Of a DNA stretch of 64,000 bases, positions 36,384 through 44,339 are shown one piece after another. The notes below the pieces were generated by a model. That model had not been told where the DNA came from and made no database searches. It worked only from the letters and a program-made list of their open reading frames with translations. This DNA is from Bacteroidetes bacterium UBA1947. Its GTDB lineage: Bacteria; Bacteroidota; Bacteroidia; Chitinophagales; Chitinophagaceae. The translations under genes and the position numbers were made by a program. Position 1 is the stretch's first letter. Each line of letters begins with the position of its first letter. The DNA lies in contig DDET01000003.1 in the NCBI GenBank assembly GCA_002336915.1, forward strand, positions 8,004 to 72,003, given 5' to 3'.

Positions 36384-37145
36384 GTGAAAGTTACATTCTT
36401 AGGCACCGGCACCTCGCAAGGCGTACCTTTTATAGGCTGCGACTGCGCCGTATGCAGCTCGCCCGATCCACGTGATAAGCGGCTGCGGACCTCTGTTTGG
36501 GTGGATACCCCGGAGGCCAGCATTGTTATAGATACCGGCCCCGACTTCCGCTACCAGGTGCTGCGGGCCAATGTGCGCAGGCTGGATGCCATCCTCTTTA
36601 CCCATAGCCATAAAGACCATGTGGCAGGGCTGGACGATGTGCGGGCTTACAACTACCATGATGGTAAGGCCATGGAAGTATACGCATCGCTGCCCACGCA
36701 AGAGGTGCTGAAGCGCGAATTCTCCTATGTCTTTAGTGGCGATGCCTATCCCGGTATACCGCAGATAAACCTCCATACCATCAGCGGCGAGGCTTTTGAG
36801 ATAAACGGCCTTAAGGTCATACCCATCCGTACCCTGCACTACAAGATGGAGGTATTCGGCTTCCGTATTGGCGACTTTACCTACATTACGGATGCCAACT
36901 TTATAGCCCCTGCCGAGCTGGATAAAGCCCGCGGCAGCAAGGCTTTCGTGATCAATGCACTGCGACATAAAGAGCATATTTCCCACTATACCTTATCCGA
37001 GGCTATGGAGATAGCGAAGGAGGTGGGCGCTGCCGATAGCTATTTTACCCATATAAGCCACCAGTTGGGCATGCACCTGGAGATAGACAGCCACCTGCCC
37101 CCGGGCATGCACCTGGCCTATGATGGCCTAACCTTAATGCTTTAA
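36384..37145 (+). CDS. MBL-fold hydrolase, PhnP-like phosphodiesterase
   Basis: The start is GTG at 36384, three bases after the upstream stop. 'VTFLGTGTSQGVPFIGCDC' and 'CSSPDPRDKRLRTSVWV' match PhnP-type phosphoribosyl cyclic phosphodiesterases, including the extra cysteines. The metal site is 'LFTHSHKDHVAGLDD' (HxHxDH), followed by 'RTLHYKMEVFGFRIGDFTY' and 'FTHISHQLGMH'. No C-P lyase genes accompany it, so the natural substrate may be another cyclic phosphodiester. Confidence 0.88.
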   Translation: MKVTFLGTGTSQGVPFIGCDCAVCSSPDPRDKRLRTSVWVDTPEASIVIDTGPDFRYQVLRANVRRLDAILFTHSHKDHVAGLDDVRAYNYHDGKAMEVYASLPTQEVLKREFSYVFSGDAYPGIPQINLHTISGEAFEINGLKVIPIRTLHYKMEVFGFRIGDFTYITDANFIAPAELDKARGSKAFVINALRHKEHISHYTLSEAMEIAKEVGAADSYFTHISHQLGMHLEIDSHLPPGMHLAYDGLTLML

Positions 37146-37204
37146 GTGCTGTCTTTTATTATCAATTCTTAATTAACTTTACCGCCTTCAACAGATCATA
37201 CATA

Positions 37205-37726
37205 ATGAGAAAACTCTTAGTAACCTTACTTTTAGCCGCTGCATCATTTGCCGCCAATGCACAGTACGAGAATACCAAAATGCAGGTAGGCCAGATGGCC
37301 CCCGAGCTCTCGCTTAAAGACACTGCGGGCAAAGATGTGAAGCTATCGCAGATCATCAAAGGCAAGGTAGTGCTGCTCGATTTTTGGGCATCCTGGTGCC
37401 ACCCCTGCCGCCTGGCCAATCCCCGCGTGGTGGACCTGTACAAGCGCTACAAGGACAAGAAGTTCAAAGGCGCCAAGAAAGGCTTTACCGTTGTAAGCGT
37501 ATCGCTGGACCAGGAGAAGGGCGCATGGCTGAAGGCTATACAGATGGACGGACTTATATGGCCCGACCACATCAGCGATCTTGGTGGCTGGAAATCGGCC
37601 GCGGCTGCTACCTATGGTGTTGAGTTCATACCACAGGCTATGCTGATAGGCCCCGATGGCAAGATAATAGCCAAGTACACCGCCACAGAAGCTGCCGAGG
37701 CAGACCTGCAGAAGCTGCTGAAATAA
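37205..37726 (+). CDS. Periplasmic TlpA/ResA-like thioredoxin
   Basis: A signal peptide (to about residue 19, 'FAANAQ') precedes an AhpC-TSA/TlpA-like domain. The redox motif is 'WASWCHPCRLANPRVVDLY' with Cys65 and Cys68 (CHPC). 'FTVVSVSLDQEKGAWLKAIQ' and 'YGVEFIPQAMLIGPDGKIIA' with the cis-Pro complete the fold. It is likely to reduce disulfides in the periplasm, for example in cytochrome maturation or stress protection; no partner is encoded next to it. A bidirectional-looking hairpin follows. Confidence 0.92.
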   Translation: MRKLLVTLLLAAASFAANAQYENTKMQVGQMAPELSLKDTAGKDVKLSQIIKGKVVLLDFWASWCHPCRLANPRVVDLYKRYKDKKFKGAKKGFTVVSVSLDQEKGAWLKAIQMDGLIWPDHISDLGGWKSAAAATYGVEFIPQAMLIGPDGKIIAKYTATEAAEADLQKLLK

Positions 37727-37783
37727 ATTACTCAACGGCTCAATACTCAATGGCTCAATTTTAGGACCAACTTTACTTATTAT

Positions 37784-37806
37784 AGAGACGCAAATTTTGC
37801 GTCTCT
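37784..37806 (+). terminator. Terminator after the TlpA-like gene
   Basis: The stem AGAGACGCA/TGCGTCTCT (37784-37792 with 37798-37806) is followed by seven T on the plus strand. It separates the TlpA-like gene from the convergent HTH gene. Confidence 0.8.
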
Positions 37807-37810
37807 TTTT

Positions 37811-38971
37811 TTATAGCCAGTTGTACCTGCCGAAACCTTTGCCATAGTAATCTTTGTCGAGACAATCTTTTTTTGGCACCTCGCGGAAGCCATCGGGTGG
37901 CTTGCCGTATTTGGGGCTGTCGATGGTGCGCCGGGTTATCTTGTCGTAGTAGAATGTGTAGGGGTCGTTGGCGTCCTGGATGCATTTTCGGTAATAGTAA
38001 GGTGGCTCTGGTGTCTCGCCAAGGGAGAGAGGTTGCGTGTCGCTGTCGGGTTTATTATCATCAACGAGTGAATCCGTGCAATCGTGAGATTGCTTCGTGC
38101 CTCGCAATGACGCGAGTGGTGCCCGATTATAGGGTAAATTATTTTCGGGCATTTCGGGCATTTTTGTGGTGGGTGTTTGCGATTCTTCTGATTGATTTCC
38201 ATGTTGTTGTGCTATGATTTGTTCGTTTTTTTCGATGCCCGATTCGTGCCCGATTGAGGCCTCAGCCCGGCCCTCTCCGAAGGAGAGGGAGGTGTTATCG
38301 GACATATTCGGGAATGGGAGTTCGAGTTGGTTGGGGTTGTAGTCGAGCGCGAGTGAGGCCTCACCCCGGCCCTCTCCGAAGGAGAGGGAGGTATCGTTTG
38401 GGAATGGGAGTTCGGGTTGGTTGGGGTTGTAGTCGGGCCGGGGTGAGGCCTCAGCCCGGCCCTCTCCGAAGGAGAGGGCGGTGTTATATGAGCCGGGAGT
38501 TTGTTCGCCATATTCTATGTCGTAGGGGTGAAAGCCTTTGATTTGGGAGCCGTTGAGGAAGGCGCTGCCGTAGTTGGTGAGGAGTTTTGCCAGATCATCG
38601 TTCAGCGGACGAACATAATCTATGAAGTTCATCATGAACTGGATGTTCTGGCCCTGGGAGGTTTGCTTTTGCACTTTGTTGATGCAATTGGTGAGGCGGC
38701 TGATGGTCAGGGATTCATCTTTCGTGGGATGCCGCTCTCCCCTATCCCGCTGGGAGATGCGGTAGTTGATATCGTTGAGCTGCTCGTAGATGTTTTCTAC
38801 TAATACAGAGGGCATGCGACGCGTTGCGGATTTTAGTTGCTGCCAGTGGCCTTCTTTGATCCAGCGGTAGAGGGTTTTAGGGTCGATGCCGAGTTGCGAT
38901 GCAATTTCCTTTTGCGATCGTTCGGTGTTGAGGAATAGGGATTCTGCTTGTTGTTTTTGATTTTCAATCAT
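37811..38971 (-). CDS. HTH protein (terminase-small-subunit-like) interrupted by in-frame palindromic repeats
   Basis: The N-terminal 45 residues form a helix-turn-helix of the homeodomain-like/terminase gpP type ('RSQKEIASQLGIDPKTLYRW'). A helical domain follows to about residue 155. Residues 160-240 consist of three copies of a repeat-derived peptide (core SLSFGEGR, or ALSFGEGR in one copy, then x-EAS), separated by 'YNPNQPELPFPN' linkers. A second unrelated repeat peptide, 'PLASLRGTKQSHDC', is at 284-298. The C-terminal 70 residues form another conserved-looking part ending 'YYGKGFGRYNWL'. The frame stays open through all insertions. Function is unknown; it may derive from a phage or mobile element. 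Confidence 0.75.
   Translation of the reverse strand: MIENQKQQAESLFLNTERSQKEIASQLGIDPKTLYRWIKEGHWQQLKSATRRMPSVLVENIYEQLNDINYRISQRDRGERHPTKDESLTISRLTNCINKVQKQTSQGQNIQFMMNFIDYVRPLNDDLAKLLTNYGSAFLNGSQIKGFHPYDIEYGEQTPGSYNTALSFGEGRAEASPRPDYNPNQPELPFPNDTSLSFGEGRGEASLALDYNPNQLELPFPNMSDNTSLSFGEGRAEASIGHESGIEKNEQIIAQQHGNQSEESQTPTTKMPEMPENNLPYNRAPLASLRGTKQSHDCTDSLVDDNKPDSDTQPLSLGETPEPPYYYRKCIQDANDPYTFYYDKITRRTIDSPKYGKPPDGFREVPKKDCLDKDYYGKGFGRYNWL
38072..38114. repeat. Dispersed palindromic repeat inside the HTH gene (GCAATC-GTGA-GATTGC type)
   Basis: The palindrome GCAATCGTGAGATTGC is flanked by TTCGTGCCTCGCAATGACG. It encodes SLRGTKQSHDC on the minus strand, a peptide often seen when this dispersed Bacteroidota repeat falls in a gene. 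Confidence 0.65.
38255..38482. repeat. Three tandem copies of a 39-bp palindromic repeat with linkers
   Basis: Copies at 38255-38293, 38354-38392 and 38444-38482 each contain TGAGGCCTCA and CCCTCTCCGAAGGAGAGGG. The linkers between them are near-identical and encode YNPNQxELPFPN. Copy spacing is 99 and 90 bp, both multiples of 3, so the reading frame is kept. Confidence 0.85.
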
Positions 38972-39030
38972 CGTAGTTAAGGTTTATGAACTGTTGTTAA
39001 TACTTCATCTCTTGAATCTCTTCTCAACTC

Positions 39031-39066
39031 GTTACTTTCTTTTGTCTTGACACAAAAGAAAGTAAC
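39031..39066. repeat. Perfect 15-bp-stem hairpin
   Basis: GTTACTTTCTTTTGT and its exact reverse complement ACAAAAGAAAGTAAC flank a 6-base loop, CTTGAC. It forms the left border of the larger inverted structure. Confidence 0.85.
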
Positions 39067-39088
39067 CAAAGAAAAGGTCAAGGCTCTT

Positions 39089-39258
39089 GGAAAGAAAGCT
39101 AAAAATTGAGGTCCAGGCCTAAAAGGAAAAATAAGTTCGAGCTTCGAACAATTCCCAATTTCAGCAGGACTTTTATGCGTTCACGATGCTTTAGACTTCA
39201 GTAGACGGTTTTCCTTTCTTAACGGCCTAGACCTCAATTTTCTTAACGCTTTCTTTCC
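39089..39258. repeat. Imperfect inverted repeat with arms of 40-50 bp
   Basis: The left arm 39089-39130 and the right arm 39210-39258 share complementary blocks: GGAAAGAAAG, AAAATTGAGGTC and AGGCC on the left, and GGCC, GACCTCAATTTT and CTTTCTTTCC on the right. The centre carries GTTCGA-GCT-TCGAAC (39134-39148). It could be a MITE-like or extended palindromic element. Confidence 0.6.
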
Positions 39259-39333
39259 AAATGCCGGTCGTTTTTTTCGTTTTTAGAACAAAGTTCGGAA
39301 GCGTTTTTGGGTTGGGGAAATTGAAGTTTTATG

Positions 39334-39376
39334 ATACCCTTCTGAAAGGGTATGATACCCCCTTGCGGAGGGTATC
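39334..39376. repeat. Two adjacent GATACCC hairpins
   Basis: ATACCCTT-CTGA-AAGGGTAT (39334-39353) is followed at once by GATACCC...GGGTATC (39354-39376). Confidence 0.7.
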
Positions 39377-39793
39377 ATACTCCTATTTTTGAGGTTAAAG
39401 TATTGATAATGAGACGTTGGTATAATGAAATGAAAAAAGGTGAAAAATGCAGCTTTCGTGAGGTTTATTGGCGAAAATCTGCAGCAAAGTGGATGAAAAG
39501 CAGAGCCCTGAATTCTATTAAACTATTGTCAATAAACGTTAAACTGTCGAGCAATGAATGCTCCCGAAATAAATTCGGGACAGGCTATTGCAAATGGAGT
39601 TTTATCGGCACCACCGGATGGCAAGCGAACATCCGGAGGAACGGGTGAAAGAGTAGGTAAATGTGCAAATTGGCTTTCCGGTGCGAACGGGCATCCACCT
39701 ACCCCCCTTCAGGCTTTCGCACAGAAGCGTCCGCACAAGGGGGAACGGAGGGCGGAAGAGCGGGAGCGAGGAGCGGAAACGGGCATTTTTTCA

Positions 39794-39825
39794 ATTTGCA
39801 CATCATCACATTTGCACATTATCAC
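39794..39825. repeat. Tandem 16-mer upstream of rpmE
   Basis: ATTTGCACATYATCAC is repeated head to tail at 39794-39809 and 39810-39825. The second copy supplies the -33 TTTG of the rpmE promoter. Confidence 0.75.
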
Positions 39826-39843
39826 ATTAATTCCCTACCTTTG
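39811..39843 (+). promoter_or_regulatory. rpmE promoter
   Basis: TTTG at 39811-39814 and TACCTTTG at 39836-39843 match the Bacteroidota consensus with a spacing of about 21 bp. The ATG is 52 bp downstream. Confidence 0.7.
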
Positions 39844-39859
39844 CACCTCTAATTTAACA

Positions 39860-39877
39860 GCATGGCCAAATCCATGC
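39860..39877 (+). promoter_or_regulatory. Small hairpin in the rpmE leader
   Basis: GCATGG-CCAAAT-CCATGC lies between the predicted transcription start and the rpmE ATG. Ribosomal protein genes are often autoregulated through such leaders; here this is only a suggestion. Confidence 0.3.
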
Positions 39878-39895
39878 ACAAAAACAGGCAATAAA

Positions 39896-40147
39896 ATGAA
39901 AAAAGATATTCATCCAAAGAGCTACCGTTTAGTGGTGTTCAAAGACATGTCGAACGACTATGCATTCCTTAGCCGTTCTACTGCTGCTACAAAGGAAACG
40001 ATCCAATGGGAAGACGGTAACGAATACCCACTGGTAAAGGTCGAGATCTCTCATATGTCGCACCCCTTTTATACAGGTAAGTCGATGTTCGTAGATACTG
40101 CAGGCCGTATCGAGAAATTCAAGCAGCGTTACGCAAAGAAGAAATAA
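39896..40147 (+). CDS. rpmE: 50S ribosomal protein L31 type B
   Basis: The 83-residue product begins 'MKKDIHPKSYRLVVFKDMSN'. It lacks the CxxC zinc-ribbon cysteines, as type B (zinc-independent) L31 proteins do. 'VEISHMSHPFYTGKSMFVDT' and 'GRIEKFKQRYAKKK' are family hallmarks. The frame is open further upstream, but that stretch consists of repeats and promoter sequence. The ATG at 39896 gives the normal length. Confidence 0.96.
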   Translation: MKKDIHPKSYRLVVFKDMSNDYAFLSRSTAATKETIQWEDGNEYPLVKVEISHMSHPFYTGKSMFVDTAGRIEKFKQRYAKKK

Positions 40148-40183
40148 TACTTTAAGTATTAACAATACTTGCATTAAGCAGTT

Positions 40184-40209
40184 AAAATCCCGACTTTTGT
40201 CGGGATTTT
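40184..40209 (+). terminator. rpmE terminator
   Basis: AAAATCCCGAC-TTTT-GTCGGGATTTT is a perfect 11-bp stem, 36 bp after the rpmE stop. Confidence 0.85.
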
Positions 40210-40275
40210 GATTTTGGGTAATGTCGTTCCTCATTCCGATCCCAAACGGTACGATTAAAGGAATGAATTATATGA

Positions 40276-41472
40276 ATGAATTATATTTTATTTGCCGACC
40301 ATAGCCGGTATAATCTTCTGCCTTTTACCCATACGCGGCCTGTAGCCGATGTACGCTGCGGTATCTTTACCATGCGCGAGAGATGGGAGCATTTCCTAAA
40401 GGCGCCGACATCGAGCCTTGCCAAGAACTACTTACAGGCTGTCTACCCGCTGGTAGTTGGCACAGACAATATGCTGATCAATGGCAGCATCTTTGCCAGC
40501 CGGGCGCTTACAGATGCAATACTTAAACTGGAGCAGGGCCAAAAGCTGGTACACAATGGCCGCCTGGTAGCCGCCCGTACGAGCCTTACCGAGCTGAACG
40601 CCGATGATATACTACCCCATAACATTGACGAGATAGCCTACGAAGGCACAGTATATGGCCTGGATAATGTGTGGGATATCTTTGCCCAGAACGACAGGGC
40701 CATCAGAGAGGACTTTGCCTTGCTGACGAAAGGGAAAGCGAATGCAGCAATACCTGCGGGAGTGACCGTAAGCGGGCATGATATTTTCGTGGAGGAAGGA
40801 GCAGAACTATACCCGGGCTGTATCATAAACGCAGCTACAGGGCCGGTATATATAGGCAAGGGCGCGCAAGTGCTGGAGGGAACATTGATGCGCGGGCCGG
40901 TAGCCATTTGCGAAGGGGCTGTGGTGAAAATGGGTGCCAAGATATATGGTGCCACAACAGTGGGGCCGTACTGCAAAGTGGGTGGAGAGCTGAATAACGT
41001 GGTGCTATTTGCCAACAGCAATAAGGCGCACGATGGCTACCTGGGCAATGCGGTGATAGGCGAATGGTGTAACCTGGGCGCAGATACCAACTGCTCGAAC
41101 CTGAAGAACAATTATGACGAAGTGAAAATATGGGATGAGCATAGCAAAAAAGGCATTGCAACGGGCCTCACCTTTTGCGGCCTTATGATGGGCGACCATT
41201 CAAAGTGCAGCATCAATACAATGTTCAACACAGGCACGGTGGCAGGTGTATCCTGCAATATATTTGGAACAGGCTTTCATGAAAAGTTCATCCCCTCCTT
41301 TTGCTGGGGCGGGCCCGAAGGCATAACCACCTACGATATTAACAGGGCAATAGAAACCGCGGGGCGCGTAATGGCAAGACGTAATAAACAAATGACCGTG
41401 GCGGAGCAGGAAATGCTGCGCTACGTTTTTGAGCATACTGCAGAGCAGCGAAACTGGTTTGCAAAAAACTAA
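40276..41472 (+). CDS. GlmU-family sugar nucleotidyltransferase/left-handed beta-helix protein
   Basis: This 398-residue protein combines an N-terminal nucleotidyltransferase-like domain ('LPFTHTRPVADVRCGIFTMR') with a C-terminal left-handed beta-helix of hexapeptide repeats (about 165-330). Examples are 'VFVEEGAELYPGCIINAATG'-type turns and 'NLGADTNCSNLKNNY'. Bacteroidota often encode such GlmU-family proteins in place of, or beside, canonical GlmU. It probably transfers a nucleotidyl or acyl group to a phosphosugar. The start at 40276 is in a different frame from two nearby upstream ATGs. tpiA follows after 21 bp. Confidence 0.85.
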   Translation: MNYILFADHSRYNLLPFTHTRPVADVRCGIFTMRERWEHFLKAPTSSLAKNYLQAVYPLVVGTDNMLINGSIFASRALTDAILKLEQGQKLVHNGRLVAARTSLTELNADDILPHNIDEIAYEGTVYGLDNVWDIFAQNDRAIREDFALLTKGKANAAIPAGVTVSGHDIFVEEGAELYPGCIINAATGPVYIGKGAQVLEGTLMRGPVAICEGAVVKMGAKIYGATTVGPYCKVGGELNNVVLFANSNKAHDGYLGNAVIGEWCNLGADTNCSNLKNNYDEVKIWDEHSKKGIATGLTFCGLMMGDHSKCSINTMFNTGTVAGVSCNIFGTGFHEKFIPSFCWGGPEGITTYDINRAIETAGRVMARRNKQMTVAEQEMLRYVFEHTAEQRNWFAKN

Positions 41473-41493
41473 AGACATCAAAGCAAGAAAGCT

Positions 41494-42261
41494 ATGAGAA
41501 AGAAAATAGTAGCAGGCAACTGGAAAATGAACCTGGACCTTAACGAAGGTAAAACGCTGGTAGAAGGCATATTGGCAGGCCTGCCTACCCTGAATGATAA
41601 TAAGCAGGTGGTGATAGCCCCACCCTTCACCCATATTACCCAAACGGTGGCACAGCTGGATGAGTATGAGCATATATATGTGGGTGCTCAGAACTGCTCG
41701 TCGGAAGTGTCAGGAGCGTATACGGGCGAGGTATCGGCGGCAATGCTGCAGAGCGCGGGCGCAAAATACGTGATCATAGGCCATAGCGAACGCAGGGAAT
41801 ATTTTAAAGAAGATGATGCGATACTGGCACGCAAAATAGAGCAGGCACTGACTACAGAAATGAATGTGATATTTTGCTGCGGCGAATCGCTGGAGATACG
41901 CGACTCAAATGCACAAAACGAATATGTAGAGAAGCAGTTGAAATCGGCCCTCTTTCACCTTGGCGACCTGCTGATGAAGCGGATAACCATAGCCTACGAG
42001 CCCATATGGGCCATAGGCACGGGCCGCACTGCCAGCGCACAACAGGCCCAGGATATGCATGCACATATACGCCATGTGATAGCCATGCAATATAACCTGG
42101 TACTGGCCGATGAAATGAGCATCCTATACGGCGGCAGTGCCAAACCATCGAACGCAGCAGAGCTTTTTGCCTGTGCCGATGTAGACGGCGGCCTGATAGG
42201 CGGTGCATCGCTAAAAGCGGAGGATTTCCTTGGAATAGTAAATGCTATGATCGCCTCGTAA
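41494..42261 (+). CDS. tpiA: Triosephosphate isomerase
   Basis: This glycolytic enzyme interconverts dihydroxyacetone phosphate and glyceraldehyde 3-phosphate. The catalytic residues are all visible: 'AGNWKMNLDLNEG' (Asn, Lys), 'YVIIGHSERREYF' (His), 'ITIAYEPIWAIGTGRTA' (Glu, then loop 6) and 'ILYGGSAKPSNAAELF' (phosphate grip). The length of 255 residues is normal. It is probably co-transcribed with the GlmU-family gene. Confidence 0.98.
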   Translation: MRKKIVAGNWKMNLDLNEGKTLVEGILAGLPTLNDNKQVVIAPPFTHITQTVAQLDEYEHIYVGAQNCSSEVSGAYTGEVSAAMLQSAGAKYVIIGHSERREYFKEDDAILARKIEQALTTEMNVIFCCGESLEIRDSNAQNEYVEKQLKSALFHLGDLLMKRITIAYEPIWAIGTGRTASAQQAQDMHAHIRHVIAMQYNLVLADEMSILYGGSAKPSNAAELFACADVDGGLIGGASLKAEDFLGIVNAMIAS

Positions 42262-42277
42262 TTTTTCAAGTAAAATT

Positions 42278-42307
42278 TTGAGGTAAAAAAAAGGCTACGT
42301 ATCTTTG
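42278..42307 (+). promoter_or_regulatory. tRNA-Glu promoter
   Basis: TTG at 42278-42280 and TATCTTTG at 42300-42307 are 19 bp apart, a near-perfect consensus ending 18 bp before the tRNA. Confidence 0.7.
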
Positions 42308-42325
42308 CAATCCCAAAAACAAGAT

Positions 42326-42397
42326 GGCGCGTTGGTCAATCGGCTAAGACGCCTCCCTTTCACGGAGGAATGACGGGTTCGACTCCCGTACGTGCTA
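42326..42397 (+). tRNA. tRNA-Glu (anticodon TTC)
   Basis: The acceptor is GGCGCGT/ACGTGCT, with discriminator A. The anticodon stem CCTCC/GGAGG has loop CTTTCAC, giving anticodon TTC. The T arm is ACGGG-TTCGACT-CCCGT. No CCA is encoded. Confidence 0.95.
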
Positions 42398-42418
42398 CGA
42401 ATATGAGAGCGGAAAGAC

Positions 42419-42446
42419 AGAGCGAAAAGCGATGTTTTTTCGCTCT
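42419..42446 (+). terminator. tRNA-Glu terminator
   Basis: AGAGCGAAAA and TTTTCGCTCT form a 10-bp stem around an 8-base loop, followed by CTTTGTTTT. Confidence 0.75.
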
Positions 42447-42498
42447 CTTTGTTTTGCTTATTTCGTGAGGCCCGGGCGATTCCGTATCTTAGTAAGAC

Positions 42499-42978
42499 AT
42501 GAGGAAATTAATATTCATACTTGGGATTGTTGTATTTGCTGCCTGTAATTCCGGCAACAATAAAAACGCAGCGAATACGGAAGACAGCAGCGAAGGGCCG
42601 GGGACGGCATATGACATCACCCCTGTATGGACCTATGAGTACGACTCAGCAACGAAGGACAACCGGATGAAAAAGCTGAGGGAGCTGAGCAAGGAAGAAA
42701 GATCGGCCGGGACATTAGTGATGATCCTGAACACAATAAACGAGGGCATACATATGAACCTCGTAAAAACATCGAACGATACCATGTACGTGGCCATACC
42801 GGACAGCAAAGTGCTTACGCAACAGATGGGCTCGGAAGGAGCTACACAGTATATGGCTACCGCCACTTATACGCTTACAGAGATGACCGGGATAAAATAT
42901 GTTCACTTTGATTTTGAAGAGGGTGACCATGCAGAGCCGGGCACCTATTCGCGGGAGCAATTCAGTAAAGGGTTTTAA
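42499..42978 (+). CDS. Putative lipoprotein of unknown function (159 aa)
   Basis: The N-terminus 'MRKLIFILGIVVFAACNSGN' is a lipoprotein signal with lipobox FAAC, and a Ser/Asn/Gly-rich linker follows. The mature domain ('VWTYEYDSATKDNRMKKLRE', 'KVLTQQMGSEGATQYMATAT') predicts an outer-membrane or periplasmic lipoprotein. The acidic residues after the lipidated Cys are not immediately adjacent. I do not recognise the family. Confidence 0.75.
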   Translation: MRKLIFILGIVVFAACNSGNNKNAANTEDSSEGPGTAYDITPVWTYEYDSATKDNRMKKLRELSKEERSAGTLVMILNTINEGIHMNLVKTSNDTMYVAIPDSKVLTQQMGSEGATQYMATATYTLTEMTGIKYVHFDFEEGDHAEPGTYSREQFSKGF

Positions 42979-43041
42979 GTTTCCGTCTTAGCTATTTATT
43001 TAATAAATTACATTTTGCTTAAGACAATTAAATACCGATTC

Positions 43042-44286
43042 ATGAAACGACTTTATTCCGTAAGCTCCATATTGCTGACGCTAAGCATGTTCCTGCTATC
43101 CAGCCTTAATGCACATGCACAATATTACTGGACACAACAACTTGCAGGCTTGCCGGACCTGTACAATATCTCGGGTATCATTGGCTATGGCAATAATATG
43201 ATCGTGGGGGATATGCCGTATTATTCGAGCACTGTATCCACTACATTTTACCCGTCTACTGGCGGGCATAGGGTTTACCGCTTCCTGAGGGTAAATGGTG
43301 TACTGCTGGGTGTGGGCGACTCGGCCATATTAAAAAGCACCGATGACGGGCAGACATGGGCGCCAACCACAATGGGCTTTCCCTCGGTAAATATAGGACC
43401 GGGTGCACGCCTTTCAAATGAGGGCAACACAGTATATGCATTTGATACTTACAATATCAACTTTGGCACGCTGATATACAAATCCACGGATGGGGGTAAT
43501 ACCTGGTTGCCTACTGCGATACAAAAGCCTGATGGCTATGGTTTCCTGGTGCACGACGGTGTTATTTATGAAAGCGCTTTGACAACACTGCAATACTCGC
43601 CGGACAATGGCAATAACTGGTACTATGTAACTACTATCGGTTCAAGCATCAATGACATAGTGGCCTTTGGCGATTCGGTGTTTGTTGCCACCAATACCGG
43701 CGTGTATAAAACGGCCGATAAGGGGCAGCACTGGACGAGCACTAAACAAGACAATGTGCTCTGCCTATGCGCAACGCCCATGAGCCTGCTATGCGGCACT
43801 AATGAACATGGCGTATGGCAAAGCGATCCTACGGGGCTCTCCTGGTTCCAGAAAAGTGAAGACCTGCCCGGCATGGGCGTAGCCAGCGGGCTGTACAAAC
43901 CGATAAGCGCCCTGAGCTACAACGATAACTATGCGATGGCCAGTGTGCTCTATGACACTGTTAACCCAGGGCCATATAATTTCCATTCATTGTATACTAT
44001 GCCCATAGCAGGCTTAAAGACCGGAAATGTGCAGGCCAGCATTACTGATATAGAGGTGTACCCAAACCCTGCAAAGGACGAGCTGTTTATAAAAGCCGGG
44101 ACATCGTACGGGAAGAACGTGCGGGTGACTTTGAGGGACATGAGCGGGGCCGTAAAATTCAGCGCTGATTACAAGGGCAGCCCGGTGATCGCTGTAAAAG
44201 TGGGGAAAATACCTGCGGGAAGCTATATCGCCACTATCAGCAATGGCAGCAGCAGTGCCTCAAAGAAGGTAGAAATCATCAACTGA
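43042..44286 (+). CDS. Secreted BNR/sialidase-like repeat protein with T9SS sorting domain (414 aa)
   Basis: A signal peptide ('FLLSSLNAHAQ') follows the ATG at 43042; the frame is open nine codons further upstream from a TTG. The body has BNR/Asp-box turns such as 'ILKSTDDGQTW', 'IYKSTDGGNTW' and 'QYSPDNGNNW', with 'KTADKGQHW' as a fourth, as in a beta-propeller. The final 80 residues or so are a T9SS type A domain ('IEVYPNPAKDELFIKAG' to 'SASKKVEIIN'). The catalytic residues of a true sialidase are not seen, so a binding or structural role at the surface is more likely. Confidence 0.88.
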   Translation: MKRLYSVSSILLTLSMFLLSSLNAHAQYYWTQQLAGLPDLYNISGIIGYGNNMIVGDMPYYSSTVSTTFYPSTGGHRVYRFLRVNGVLLGVGDSAILKSTDDGQTWAPTTMGFPSVNIGPGARLSNEGNTVYAFDTYNINFGTLIYKSTDGGNTWLPTAIQKPDGYGFLVHDGVIYESALTTLQYSPDNGNNWYYVTTIGSSINDIVAFGDSVFVATNTGVYKTADKGQHWTSTKQDNVLCLCATPMSLLCGTNEHGVWQSDPTGLSWFQKSEDLPGMGVASGLYKPISALSYNDNYAMASVLYDTVNPGPYNFHSLYTMPIAGLKTGNVQASITDIEVYPNPAKDELFIKAGTSYGKNVRVTLRDMSGAVKFSADYKGSPVIAVKVGKIPAGSYIATISNGSSSASKKVEIIN

Positions 44287-44339
44287 TGAAGGGATAGTAC
44301 CGGTTCACAACACAGCTAACTAACTGTCATTCATACTTA

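Larger units (their letters stand above)
38972..39895. other. Gene-free region packed with inverted repeats
   Basis: It contains a 15-bp-stem hairpin (39031-39066) and imperfect long inverted arms (39089-39130 with 39210-39258) around a small hairpin (39134-39148). Two adjacent GATACCC hairpins lie at 39334-39376. A TCCCGAA/TTCGGGA palindrome (39562-39580), a tandem 16-mer and the rpmE promoter complete it. Open frames here read through the repeats and I do not count them as genes. Confidence 0.7.

Noticed and set aside
36399..36986. A 195-codon open frame on the minus strand in the MBL hydrolase gene
   Set aside because: The plus-strand gene has the HxHxDH metal site and PhnP features; the antisense product has none.
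39352..39895. Open frames upstream of and running into rpmE
   Set aside because: They read through hairpins, the tandem 16-mer and the promoter. The L31 protein starts at 39896 at its normal length.
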